The position numbers were made by a program, and so were the translations under genes. The notes under the pieces were generated by a model. It ran no database searches and was not told the DNA's origin. It saw only the letters and a program-made list of their open reading frames with translations. Below are positions 10,097 to 18,489 of a stretch of DNA of 64,000 bases, piece after piece (the stretch's first letter is position 1; each line of letters starts with the position of its first letter). Origin of the DNA: Stappia taiwanensis (GTDB lineage Bacteria; Pseudomonadota; Alphaproteobacteria; Rhizobiales; Stappiaceae); NCBI RefSeq assembly GCF_014635285.1, contig NZ_BMCR01000005.1:62001-126000 (forward strand). Reading direction: 5' to 3'.

Positions 10097-10993
10097 TTAG
10101 CTGCGGTTTTCGGGAGCGGTGACATCGCGCAGCCCGTCGCCGAGCAGGTTGATCGCCAGCACCAGGACGAACAGGGTGATGCCGGGAATGGCCACCAGCC
10201 AGGGCTCGAACAGCATCATCTGCTTGCCTTCCGAGACCATCAGGCCCCAGGAGGGCGTCGGCGGCTGGACGCCCAGCCCAAGGAACGACAGCGCCGCTTC
10301 GAGCAAGATCGCGTGAGCCATCTCCAGCGTGACCACGACGATCAGGTTGTTGACGATGTTCGGCATGATCTCGCTGAGGATCACCCGCGAGGTCGAACAG
10401 CCAATCGCCTGGGCGGCGGTGACGTATTCGCGCGAGCGCACCTGCAAGGTGGAGGAGCGCATCACCACGGCGAACCGGTCCCACAGCAGGAAGCCGAGCA
10501 CCAGGATCACCACCTGCAGCGAGCCGCCGAAGACGGCGACGATGGCCAGCGCCACCAGCACCACCGGCATGGCCAGCCGCACGTTGATGAGGAAGGTCAC
10601 CGCCATGTCGACCCGGCCACCGAAATAGCCGGCGGCAACGCCCATGGCCGTGCCGATCAAGCCGGAAATCAGCGCCGCGAAGCCGCCGATCAGCAGCGAA
10701 ATCCGCGCGCCGTAGATCAGCCGCGAGAGATAGTCGCGGCCAAGATGGTCGGTGCCCAGCGGATGCTCCCAGCTACCGCCGAGAAACACCGGCGGCTGCA
10801 TCCGGGCGAGCAGGTCCTGGGCGTAAGGGTCATGCGGCGCCAGCAGCGGGGCGAAGATCGCCACCAAGAGCAGCAGGCCGAGAACGGCCACGCCGAACAG
10901 GAGTCCCTGATGACCGAAGATCCGCTTGCGCAGCATCTGGCCGGGCGTTGGGCCCTGGATGTCCTCCAGGAGGGTATCGGCTGTGCGCGCCAT
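10097..10993 (-). CDS. Peptide ABC transporter permease (DppC/OppC type)
   Basis: 298 residues. The N-terminal cytoplasmic segment and first transmembrane helix (LLFGVAVLGLLLLVAIFAPLL) are followed by the periplasmic motif HPLGTDHLGRDYLSRL, which is diagnostic of DppC/OppC permeases. The EAA coupling loop reads EYVTAAQAIGCS. ATG at 10993, one base after the stop of the other permease gene, so coupling is likely. Confidence 0.92.
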   Translation of the reverse strand: MARTADTLLEDIQGPTPGQMLRKRIFGHQGLLFGVAVLGLLLLVAIFAPLLAPHDPYAQDLLARMQPPVFLGGSWEHPLGTDHLGRDYLSRLIYGARISLLIGGFAALISGLIGTAMGVAAGYFGGRVDMAVTFLINVRLAMPVVLVALAIVAVFGGSLQVVILVLGFLLWDRFAVVMRSSTLQVRSREYVTAAQAIGCSTSRVILSEIMPNIVNNLIVVVTLEMAHAILLEAALSFLGLGVQPPTPSWGLMVSEGKQMMLFEPWLVAIPGITLFVLVLAINLLGDGLRDVTAPENRS

Positions 10994-10994
10994 C

Positions 10995-11936
10995 TCAAGC
11001 CACCCGAATACGCGGATCGAGCCAGGCATTCAGCACGTCCGACAGGAATGTGAAGACGATGTAGAACATCGAGAAGATCAGGATCAGCGCCTGCACTGTC
11101 GGCAGGTCGTTGCGGCCGATGGACTCCCAGGCCAGATACCCCGCCCCGTGCAGGGCGAAGATCGATTCCACCACGATGGAACCACCGAGCATGAAGCCCA
11201 TCTGCACCGCCGCCAACGACACCACCGGGATGATCGCGTTGCGCAGGGCATGCTTGAACAGCACCCGCCCCTCGCCCGCGCCCTTGGCCCGCGCGGTCCG
11301 GATATAGTCCGAGCCGAGCACATCGAGCATGCCCGCGCGCGTCAGCCGCATGATCGCCGGCATGGCGTAGTAGCCCAGCACGATGGTCGGCATGATGAAG
11401 TGCACCCAGGTCTTGGTGCCGGACGGCGGCAGCCAGTTGAGCTGAATCGAGAAGACGACGATCATCATCAGGCCGAACCAGAAGCTCGGCATCGCCTGGC
11501 CCATCACCGACAGGAACAGCGCGAAACGGTCGATCAGCGAGTTCGGACGGATCGCGGCGACGACACCCAGCGGCACCGCCGTCAAGAGCGCGAAGGAAAT
11601 GCCGCACACGCCGAGCGTCATGGTGATCGACAGCCGCTCCATGATCAGATCGGAGACCGGCAGACGGAAATAGTAGCTTTCGCCGAAGTCGCCCTGCAGC
11701 GCCCGCGACAGCCATTCCCAATACTGGACGATCATGGGCCGGTCGAAGCCGTAGAGCCGGCGGATGGCTTCGATATCGACATCGGTGGCCTGTTCGCCGG
11801 CGAGCGCCGCGGCCGGATCACCCGCCATGAACAGCAGGCTGAAGCTGATCGCCGATACGGTCAGCGCGACGAGCACGGCAAGGCCGAGCCGTTTCAGGAT
11901 GAAGTTTAGCAAGGGAGTATCCCGCGGGTTGGGCAC
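10995..11936 (-). CDS. Peptide ABC transporter permease (DppB/OppB type)
   Basis: About 313 residues with six predicted membrane spans. It carries the family features: N-terminal helix LAVLVALTVSAISFSLLF, the periplasmic LYGFDRPMIVQYWEWL segment, GDFGESYYFRLPVSDLI, and the cytoplasmic EAA loop DYIRTARAKG. The start is uncertain between GTG at 11936 and a TTG eight codons later; neither has a strong ribosome-binding site. It is separated from the binding-protein gene by a 104-nt gap that contains a strong hairpin. Confidence 0.9.
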   Translation of the reverse strand: MPNPRDTPLLNFILKRLGLAVLVALTVSAISFSLLFMAGDPAAALAGEQATDVDIEAIRRLYGFDRPMIVQYWEWLSRALQGDFGESYYFRLPVSDLIMERLSITMTLGVCGISFALLTAVPLGVVAAIRPNSLIDRFALFLSVMGQAMPSFWFGLMMIVVFSIQLNWLPPSGTKTWVHFIMPTIVLGYYAMPAIMRLTRAGMLDVLGSDYIRTARAKGAGEGRVLFKHALRNAIIPVVSLAAVQMGFMLGGSIVVESIFALHGAGYLAWESIGRNDLPTVQALILIFSMFYIVFTFLSDVLNAWLDPRIRVA

Positions 11937-11993
11937 GCCAACGGCCGCACCGACCCACCCGAGGCCGGCGCCATCCGTGGCCAGGAACGACGA

Positions 11994-12026
11994 CCGGCCG
12001 GGACCTTTCCTTCAGATCCCGGCCGG
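11994..12026 (-). other. Intercistronic hairpin after the binding-protein gene
   Basis: A perfect 10-bp stem (CCGGCCGGGA at 11994-12003, TCCCGGCCGG at 12017-12026) with a 13-nt loop lies 14 nt after the stop of the solute-binding protein gene and before the permease gene. There is no T run. Such elements commonly protect the binding-protein mRNA from 3' decay and lower expression of downstream genes; that role is inferred here. Confidence 0.6.
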
Positions 12027-12040
12027 AAGAGCCGTTCAGC

Positions 12041-13555
12041 CTAGTTCCAGGACATGTCCACGAAACGCAGGACCTCGTCCGGCGTCGGGGTGTAGGACAC
12101 CTCGTTGGTGAACACGTAGTTGGTGTTGTAGGAGAACATCGGCACCCAGTAGGCCTGATCCGCGATCTTGGTCAGAGCCTTGGCGTAGTACTCCTTGCGC
12201 TTCTCCGGATCGGTGGCGCTGTCGGCCACGTCGAGCCAGTCGCGCACCTCCTCGTCGCGAGAATCGTCCAGCGAGCCGAACTTGAAGAACTGGCTGGTGA
12301 TCGCCGAGGCATCGTTGATCGAGTAGGAGCCCCAGGTCTGGAACGACACCGGCGTGCCACCCTTCATCCGCAACTCGCGCAAGGCGGAGTATTGCAGCAT
12401 GTGGAAGTTGGTCTTGATGCCGACCGCATTCAGGAAGCTGGAGATCGCCTCGGCATACTCCCGGTCCCGATAGGCGTAGAAGTCCGTCTCGAAGCCGTCC
12501 GGATAGCCGGCCTCGGCGAGCAGCGCCTTGGCCTTTTCCGGATCGTAGTCATAGCTCGCAACGTCCTGGAAGCAGCCGAACTGGCTGGGGAAACAAGCCG
12601 TGCTGATGACCTTGGACTTGCCCTTCAGGAGAGCCGCGACCAGCGCTTCCCGGTTAACCGCATGGGCGACCGCCCGGCGAACCCGCACGTCGGTGAAGGG
12701 GTTCTTCTCTCCGGTTCGACCCGCCGCGTCGAGCGTCAGGTAGCCGATGCGCATGGTGCTTTCATTGGCGACGGTGAACTGGTCCATGGTCGCCAGCTTG
12801 CCCGCCTGGTCGGCCGGCACCTGCCAGATCAGATCGAGCGAACCGCTGAACAGCTCCGCCATCTGCGTGTTGACATCGGGGATCGTGCGAATGTCGATCT
12901 TGCCGATCTCCGGCTGGCCCTTCGGGCTGTCGTGATAGCCCTCATACTTTTCCAGCACGAAATGCTTGCCCGGCTCCACCTCGGTCACCTTGTAGGGACC
13001 GGTGCCCACCGGCTTCAGACCCATGCCCGTCGGGCCGGCCTCGGCATAATACTCGTTCGGGTACATGGACACCGGGCCGGACAGGAACTCGATCGCCGCC
13101 GGGAACGGCTTCTTGAGCGAGATCCGCACCGTGTACTTATCGACCTTCTCCGCCGACTTCATCCAGTTGACGTTACGCTGGGTCTTCGCGCCATTCTTTT
13201 CGTCGGCGACGTAGTTGACGGTGTAGACCACATCGTCGGCGTCGAATTCCTCGCCATTGTGGAACTTGACGCCCTCGCGCAGCTTGAACTCCAGCGTCAG
13301 GTCGTCGATCCACTCCCAGGAGGTGGCCAGGTTGCCCTTGTACTCGTTGGTCACCGGATCGCGGTAGACGAGCCCGTCCCAGACCGCGCGCTGCATCACC
13401 ACACCCTCACGCGAGGAGTTGAAGTAGCTGTCGACGTTTTCCAGCTCCTTGGTGAAGGCGACATTCAGCGTGTCGTCCGACTTGCCCGCATGAGCCGCAC
13501 CCGCGACCATCAACGCAAGAGCGGCTACGCCGCATTTCAGGGAAAGCGATTTCAT
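12041..13555 (-). CDS. Periplasmic peptide-binding protein (SBP_bac_5 family)
   Basis: 504 residues with a clear Sec signal peptide (positively charged start, hydrophobic core, cleavage near AHA-GK at residue ~24). The mature protein is of the DppA/OppA type: AVWDGLVYRDPVTNEY, LEFKLREGVKFHNGEEFDADDVVYTV-like segments and FTDVRVRRAVAHAVNREAL. It is the first gene of the seven-gene operon and delivers ligand to the Dpp-type permeases. The linked gamma-glutamyltransferase and dipeptidase suggest gamma-glutamyl peptides such as glutathione as ligand (inference). Expression is probably controlled by the divergent IclR gene. Confidence 0.93.
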   Translation of the reverse strand: MKSLSLKCGVAALALMVAGAAHAGKSDDTLNVAFTKELENVDSYFNSSREGVVMQRAVWDGLVYRDPVTNEYKGNLATSWEWIDDLTLEFKLREGVKFHNGEEFDADDVVYTVNYVADEKNGAKTQRNVNWMKSAEKVDKYTVRISLKKPFPAAIEFLSGPVSMYPNEYYAEAGPTGMGLKPVGTGPYKVTEVEPGKHFVLEKYEGYHDSPKGQPEIGKIDIRTIPDVNTQMAELFSGSLDLIWQVPADQAGKLATMDQFTVANESTMRIGYLTLDAAGRTGEKNPFTDVRVRRAVAHAVNREALVAALLKGKSKVISTACFPSQFGCFQDVASYDYDPEKAKALLAEAGYPDGFETDFYAYRDREYAEAISSFLNAVGIKTNFHMLQYSALRELRMKGGTPVSFQTWGSYSINDASAITSQFFKFGSLDDSRDEEVRDWLDVADSATDPEKRKEYYAKALTKIADQAYWVPMFSYNTNYVFTNEVSYTPTPDEVLRFVDMSWN

Positions 13556-13608
13556 GAATCCTCCACTTGGGCTGCCGCGGCGCTCCCGAACGCCGGCGTG
13601 ATCATTTT

Positions 13609-13633
13609 CATTGTATCATATTGCGATACAATG
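13609..13633. promoter_or_regulatory. Palindromic operator candidate between the peptide operon and the IclR gene
   Basis: Perfect 9-bp inverted repeat CATTGTATC-N7-GATACAATG in an AT-rich divergent intergenic region, about 55 nt from the binding-protein start and 90 nt from the regulator start. Length and symmetry suit an IclR-family dimer or tetramer site. Binding by the adjacent IclR protein is inferred from position. Confidence 0.6.
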
Positions 13634-13721
13634 TATTTGATAGTGGTATTTCACATTACTTCAGATAAATTCGTCAAGAGCCGCCAGGTAGAAAAACGGT
13701 TCAGCGTGAGGGAGAAGCACG

Positions 13722-14501
13722 ATGTCCACGGCGGATCGGAAGCAAGACACCTTATTTGTCAATTCCTTGGCCAAGGGACTCCGGCTTCTGGAAGCTTTTG
13801 ACGAAGAGCATCACAGCCTCGGCCTGAGTGAGCTGGCAAAGCGTACCGGCCTGGACAAAAGCGCGACCCAGCGCTTCGCCAACACCCTTCACCAGACCGG
13901 CTATCTGATGAAGGATGAGGCAACCCGGCGCTTTCGCCCCTCGCATAAATTCGCGGAAATGGCCTATGCCTACCTGTGGTCCGACCCGGTGGTGCAACTG
14001 GCGATGCCCAAGCTGATCGAACTGTCCGGCCGACTTGGCGAGACGATCAACATGGCGGAACTCTCCGGCTCCGACATTGTCTATGTCGCGCGAATCCCCT
14101 GCCAGCGGACCACTTTCGCGGCCACGCTGGTCGGCCGCCGGGTACCCGCCCTCAACACCTCGGGGGGGCGCGCGATCCTGGCGACACTGCCAGAAACCGA
14201 GCGCCGTGCCTGCATTGAAAACTGGCCCCTGACCCGCTTCACCCCGGAAACGACCCAGGATCGCGACAGGATCTCCGAGCTTGTCGAGGAAGCGGCCCAC
14301 CTGGGCTACTCATTTTCCCGCAATGAGCTGATTCTCAAGGAAATCGGCGTTGCCGCACCGATCATCGGCGCGGATGGCCGGCCGGTGGCCGCCGTGCATT
14401 GCTCGGTCTCCGCCTATCACTGGACCCGGGAGAAGGTCGAACAGGACATCGTGCCCTTCCTGCTCGACACCGCCAACAGCATCACGCCGAGCGTCCGCTG
14501 A
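13722..14501 (+). CDS. IclR-family transcriptional regulator
   Basis: 259 residues. The N-terminal winged helix-turn-helix (GLRLLEAFDEEHHSLGLSEL, then LDKSATQRFANTLHQ) is followed by the IclR effector-binding domain, including a DIVYVARI segment, PALNTSGGRAILATL and the late FSRNELILKEIGVAAPI motif. ATG at 13722 with GGAG upstream. It diverges from the peptide-scavenging operon over a palindrome and is the obvious candidate regulator of that operon. The effector is unknown. Confidence 0.92.
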   Translation: MSTADRKQDTLFVNSLAKGLRLLEAFDEEHHSLGLSELAKRTGLDKSATQRFANTLHQTGYLMKDEATRRFRPSHKFAEMAYAYLWSDPVVQLAMPKLIELSGRLGETINMAELSGSDIVYVARIPCQRTTFAATLVGRRVPALNTSGGRAILATLPETERRACIENWPLTRFTPETTQDRDRISELVEEAAHLGYSFSRNELILKEIGVAAPIIGADGRPVAAVHCSVSAYHWTREKVEQDIVPFLLDTANSITPSVR

Positions 14502-14803
14502 CCCGCTTTCCACCCATCCGGCAAGGACCTCAGCCGTCCTCCAGCGGAGCCGGCCGCATCCACAGGTAGAGAGCAAGCCCGGCAAGGGTCAGCAGCGAAG
14601 ACGCGCCGAGCGCCGCCCAGGCCCCGCCGCATGGGCTTGGGAAAGCCGGCCTTCGACACCCGACAGCGATCCGTACACTCGACGAAAAGGCGTCAGCCCG
14701 ACTTTCCTGCGGATGTCCATTCGGGCCGTCCAATGACTGCTGAAGCTTGGCAACCCCAGTCTCCTCGGTTCGGTCCGAATGGGCAACGTTCAGACCGCCA
14801 CAG
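14502..14803. other. Gene-poor 302-bp stretch between the IclR and EamA genes
   Basis: Apart from a likely transporter fragment at 14530-14640 on the minus strand, I see no gene, strong hairpin or repeat in this interval. Confidence 0.5.
14530..14640 (-). pseudogene. Remnant of the C-terminal end of a membrane transporter
   Basis: The minus frame ending at the TGA at 14530 encodes a plausible last transmembrane helix and tail (WAALGASSLLTLAGLALYL, then WMRPAPLEDG). This looks like the end of a major-facilitator-type transporter. Upstream codons in the same frame do not look like a membrane protein, so only a short fragment survives. The composition could be coincidental. Confidence 0.3.
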
Positions 14804-15832
14804 CTAGCTGGCCGCCTCCGCCGCCACCTCGCGTCGCTGCGGCCGCACCACCACGGCGATGGAAAACAGCACCAGCCCCATACCGGTGATCTGCAAAAGG
14901 CTCAGGGTCTCCGACAGGAAGATCCAGGACAGCGGTGCCGCCACCACCGGCTGGATCAGGAGCACGATGGAACTGGAGGTCACCGGCAGATGCTTCAGCG
15001 CCCCGGTCACCAGTCCCTGTCCGGCCACCTGCCCGATCAGCACCAGAACGGCGATCAGTCCCCAGGTCGGCAGCGAGGCGGAGACGAAACCGCCACCGAG
15101 GAACACCAGCGGCAGAAGGCACAGGGCGCTGCCGGCGGTGACGATCACCATGATCGAGACGGAGGAGGCCCCCGCCAGCTTCAGTTGCCGAACGGTCACC
15201 AGATAGGCGGCGTAGAAGGCCCCGGCGAGCAAGGCAATGGCATCGCCCCAAAGATCGCCGCCGGAGGTCAGGGCCGACACCCCAACCAGCAGCGTCGCGC
15301 CCACAAGCGCCACCGGCAGCGCCTGCCAGAAGGCGCGCTTCGGCCGGTCGGTGAGCCCGAGAATACCGTAGACCCCGACGAAGAACGGCGCACAATTGGT
15401 GAAGAGGGTGGCAATCGAGGCATTGGTCAGGCGAATGGCCACATGCATGGCCACCAGATCCGCCGCGAACAGCAGCGCCGCCAGCCCGTAGAGCATGTAA
15501 AGCATGCGCTTTGCCGCCGCAGGCGCCGCTGGCTCCCCCTCGCCCGCTTCGGCGCAGCGCGCGGCATTGGGCCGGTCCCAGAGCGCCCACAGCATGAACA
15601 GCGGCGCGGAAAAGGCCACCCGGTAGAACGCGGAGAGATCGGCGGAGATCGGCAGGGCCTTGACCACCACCGGCGACATGCCAAGGCACACCCCGCCGGT
15701 GACGAGCATGGCATAGGCGCGAAAGTTCTGGTGCGATGTCAACATGGCGAACCGGTCCCGTATGGCCCGGAGCGAACCGCTGCTCCGGGCCGGTGTGTGA
15801 GTGGGTGCGGCGGATGCGAGGGGCTCAGACAT
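14804..15832 (-). CDS. EamA/DMT-family transporter
   Basis: 342 residues with about ten hydrophobic segments in two EamA repeats: YAMLVTGGVCLGMSPVVVKA starting the first, AIALLAGAFYAAYLVTVRQL starting the second. The second repeat ends in the characteristic VVAAPLSWIFLSETLSLLQ region. Members export amino acids or metabolites, or transport other small molecules; the substrate here cannot be told. Its ATG overlaps the end of the damaged thioesterase gene by 8 nt, so the two formed one transcription unit. Confidence 0.85.
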   Translation of the reverse strand: MSEPLASAAPTHTPARSSGSLRAIRDRFAMLTSHQNFRAYAMLVTGGVCLGMSPVVVKALPISADLSAFYRVAFSAPLFMLWALWDRPNAARCAEAGEGEPAAPAAAKRMLYMLYGLAALLFAADLVAMHVAIRLTNASIATLFTNCAPFFVGVYGILGLTDRPKRAFWQALPVALVGATLLVGVSALTSGGDLWGDAIALLAGAFYAAYLVTVRQLKLAGASSVSIMVIVTAGSALCLLPLVFLGGGFVSASLPTWGLIAVLVLIGQVAGQGLVTGALKHLPVTSSSIVLLIQPVVAAPLSWIFLSETLSLLQITGMGLVLFSIAVVVRPQRREVAAEAAS

Positions 15833-16293
15833 GGCTGCAACTCTTTTCCTCGAACCGGCTCAGGAACCGGTCCCGATCGACGATGGCCCGGGTATGTCGC
15901 CCGGCCAGGATCCGCTCGGACCCGTCATTGCCCTCGATCAGGAACGTCAACAACTTGCCATCGATCTTCTCCAGCGCCGCCTCAAGACGGATCGTCCAGC
16001 CAAGCGGGGTCGGCGCCAGATGCTGAACGTCATGGGCAAAGCCCAGGGTCATCCGACCTTCCTCCAGCGTGCCCTCGATGGCCCGCATGCAGGCCAGTTC
16101 CGCCAGCCAGAGGAGCACCGGCGGTTGCGAACAGCATCCGATCGCCGAAGAACGCGCTGGCAGATACCCAGGGGTATTCTCGCCCCATCGTCGCGGCGGT
16201 GGCCGCGTTCCGTTCGCAGTGGATCTCGTCATTTGCGACGATCCGCTCAGGAAGGCATCCCCCTGTCGAAATCACACGCAGCGCAGGGTTCAT
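15825..16293 (-). pseudogene. FlK-like hotdog thioesterase disrupted by a frameshift
   Basis: An ATG at 16293 with a strong GGGAGG opens a frame whose product proceeds to SASAFFGDRMLFAT. The homologous continuation then lies in another frame (PPVLLWLAELACMRAIEG, then VQHLAPTPLGW, ending AIVDRDRFLSRFE) and runs to the TGA at 15825. Together the pieces match a fluoroacetyl-CoA-type thioesterase: Thr of ATP(P), Glu of LAEL, His of VQHLAP. The switch falls at about 16120-16131 and needs a +1 or -2 shift. No slippery sequence is evident, so a mutation or a sequencing error is more likely than recoding. Confidence 0.6.
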
Positions 16294-16455
16294 GACAAAC
16301 CTCCCGATCAGCGCAAATTTGGCCGGGCCAGGGCCCGAAAATCCTGAATTAATGGTTGCACGTTCGTCCGCTTCTCTTTCAGATTGATTTCACCCTATCG
16401 AGCCTGACCGGACCTTTGAAATGAGTTCGAAAAATAGATCGCATGAGGAAACGTC

Positions 16456-17376
16456 ATGGGATTGATCAATGTAGATGTCGACCTGCTGAGGACGCTTGTT
16501 GTCGTCTCGGAGATGAAGAATTTCACGGCGGCGGGCGAGAAAATTCACAGAACCCAATCCGCCATCAGCCTTCAGATCAAACGACTTGAAAGTATCGTTG
16601 GGGAAAAAATTTTCGACCGCGGCAACGGGAAGGAAATTCGTCTCACGAAATACGGTGAGATGATCAAGAGCTATGCGAACGAGATCTTGCGTCTCAACGA
16701 TGCGCTGATTCAGGAAATCCAGACCTCCAGCGCGGTCACGGCCCTGCGGATCGGCATGCCGGACGATTACGCCCAGTTGCTGCTGCCCCGGGTGATCAAC
16801 GAGTTCTCCAAGCGCAACGAAATGACGGAGATGCAGATCGTCACCGATCTGTCGACCACCCTGTCGAAGATGATCGATCAGGGCGATCTCGATATCGCCT
16901 TCGTGACCCGGCACGAGGGGATCGACGGGCTGAAGCTGCTGGATGAGCGGCTGAGCTGGGTCACTGTCCCGGATTCCCGGGTGGCGATGGACACGCCCCT
17001 GCCCCTCGCCCTGTTCCCCGAAGGGTGCGGCGTACGGCGCAATGCCATCGAGGCGCTGAACGCCATCGGCAAGCGCTGGCATATCGCCTATTGCTCCAAC
17101 AACTTCTCCTCGCTGAAGACGGCAATCCTGGAACGCCAGGCCATCGGTGTCCTGCCCGACCGGGCGGTGCCCAAGGACCTGATCCGCATCGGCCCGGAAT
17201 ACGGCCTGCCCAACCTGCACAGCTCCGAGCTGCTGGTGAAGGTCAATCAGCAGGCCCCGGCCAGCATCGTCCGGCTGGCGACCTTCCTGTCCCACGCCTT
17301 TCAGGTCGGGGTTTCCACACCGCCAGCGCTGCAGGGAGATGCCACCGTTGCAGGACTGGGCGATCATCCGGACTAG
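16456..17376 (+). CDS. LysR-family transcriptional regulator
   Basis: 306 residues. The N-terminal LysR helix-turn-helix (NVDVDLLRTLVVVSEMKNF, RTQSAISLQIKRLESIVG) is followed by an inducer-binding domain (LRIGMPDDYAQLLLPRVI, GDLDIAFVTR). It diverges from the damaged thioesterase/EamA unit, which it probably regulated, and precedes the acyl-CoA dehydrogenase remnant. ATG at 16456 with GAGGAAACGTC upstream. Confidence 0.9.
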   Translation: MGLINVDVDLLRTLVVVSEMKNFTAAGEKIHRTQSAISLQIKRLESIVGEKIFDRGNGKEIRLTKYGEMIKSYANEILRLNDALIQEIQTSSAVTALRIGMPDDYAQLLLPRVINEFSKRNEMTEMQIVTDLSTTLSKMIDQGDLDIAFVTRHEGIDGLKLLDERLSWVTVPDSRVAMDTPLPLALFPEGCGVRRNAIEALNAIGKRWHIAYCSNNFSSLKTAILERQAIGVLPDRAVPKDLIRIGPEYGLPNLHSSELLVKVNQQAPASIVRLATFLSHAFQVGVSTPPALQGDATVAGLGDHPD

Positions 17377-17410
17377 GATGTAGACTGGCCGCGCTCCGCA
17401 GCGGCAAGCT

Positions 17411-18020
17411 GCATTGATTTCGAACTCAGCGAATACGAGCAGAACCTGTTCACCCGCGACGCCGGGATCGGCCAACAGGCCGCCGCCAACGCACAGCGTC
17501 ACGACACGGACGGCAACTTCGAACGCGCCACTTAGGGAGGAAGGCAGCGCCGGAACGGGCTCTCTATGGCATCATGGCCTCCGGCCTGATCGAGAACATG
17601 CTCGAAAAGTCGATGCAGCGGGTGGAAAGCCGCAAGGCCTTCCGCCGCCCGCTGGCCGATTATCAGTATGTTCAGGGCCGGATGAGCGACATGAAGATCG
17701 CCTCGGTGGTCTGCCGGCTGATGACCTATGCCGGGCTGGAGAAACTGGCCGCCAACACCGAGGATGCGTCCATCGTCTGCTCGGTCGGCAAGTTCCTGGC
17801 GGGCGAAAAGCTGCTGGAGGCCGCCGAGCACCTGGTGCAGTTGCACGGCCATCTCGGTTTCATGAACAACCACCTCAGCCGCCAATTGCGCGACGCGGTG
17901 GGCATGCGCATTGCCGGCGGCACCAGCGACATCCAGCGCATCAACATCTTCAATCAGATGCGCCACCAGCACCATCTCAACGCCAACGCCGCACCGGTGC
18001 ATATGGCCGCGGCCGAATAA
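17411..18020 (+). pseudogene. Acyl-CoA dehydrogenase with a large internal deletion
   Basis: Two pieces of one gene family lie in order but in different frames. Near 17413-17535 the codons read IDFELSEYEQNLF and later RHDTDGNFERAT then a stop, like the N-terminus of an acyl-CoA dehydrogenase. From about 17550 to the TAA at 18018-18020 they read ERALYGIMASGLIEN, QLHGHLGFMN and GMRIAGGTSDIQR, the C-terminal helical domain including the flavin-contacting GGTSDIQR motif. The middle beta-domain and the FAD/substrate core (roughly 200 residues) are absent. A full-length enzyme is about 380 residues. An in-frame ATG at 17574 could start a 148-residue fragment that should be catalytically dead. Confidence 0.7.
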
Positions 18021-18040
18021 GCCGCCGCCACCTCAAAAAG

Positions 18041-18079
18041 CGAAAGGCCCGCACCGTCACAGCCGACGGGCGGGCCCTC
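18041..18079 (-). terminator. Intrinsic terminator of the ten-gene amine operon
   Basis: Stem GGCCCGC (18046-18052) pairs with GCGGGCC (18070-18076). On the minus strand it is followed by a T-rich run (TTTCGCTTTTT). It lies about 40 nt after the RidA gene stop and between convergent genes. Confidence 0.7.
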
Positions 18080-18114
18080 TGTCATCTAGAGGCCTGATAG
18101 CGCGCCGGAGGGCG

Positions 18115-18468
18115 TCAGCCCTTCACGGCGGCGGTGATCAGGATCTCCACCTTGTAATCCGGCGTTGCCAGCCGGGATTCGCCGCAAGCGCGGGCCGGCG
18201 GATTGGCCGGGTCGACCCAGGCATCCCAGACCGCGTTCATCTCGGCGAAATCATCCATCGACGCCAGCCAGATGGTTGCCTGCAGCAGCCGCGACTTGTC
18301 GGAGTTCACCTCCGCCAGCAGCGCATCGATCCGCGCCAGAATGGCCTCGGTCTGCTCGGTCACGCTGGCGCCGGGCTTGCCGACCTGACCGGCCAGCCAC
18401 GCGACACCATTGTGAACCACGGCCTGGCTCATACGGGCGCCCGGTTCGATGCGGGTGATATCGGACAT
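18115..18468 (-). CDS. RidA-family protein (enamine/imine deaminase)
   Basis: 117 residues from the ATG at 18468, with AAGGA nine nt upstream. YjgF/YER057c/UK114 features include MSQAVVHNGVAWLAGQVG, the ATIWLASMDDFAEMN segment and PPARACGESRLATPDYKVEI. That last segment carries the arginine, in PPARAC, that binds the substrate carboxylate in deaminating members. Family role: hydrolysis of reactive enamines/imines to keto acids and ammonia. It directly follows the DauA-like flavoprotein, whose product would be an imino acid, so it probably clears that intermediate. Last gene of the operon. Confidence 0.88.
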   Translation of the reverse strand: MSDITRIEPGARMSQAVVHNGVAWLAGQVGKPGASVTEQTEAILARIDALLAEVNSDKSRLLQATIWLASMDDFAEMNAVWDAWVDPANPPARACGESRLATPDYKVEILITAAVKG

Positions 18469-18489
18469 CAGTTTCAATCCTTCTTGAGG

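Noticed and set aside
16120-16131. Programmed frameshift in the thioesterase gene
   Set aside because: No slippery heptamer or downstream pseudoknot is evident, and the family is not known to use recoding; mutation or sequencing error is simpler.
14502-18020. Genomic island or prophage remnant
   Set aside because: No integrase, transposase, tRNA or flanking direct repeats were seen; damaged genes have the same composition as their neighbours, so simple decay explains them.
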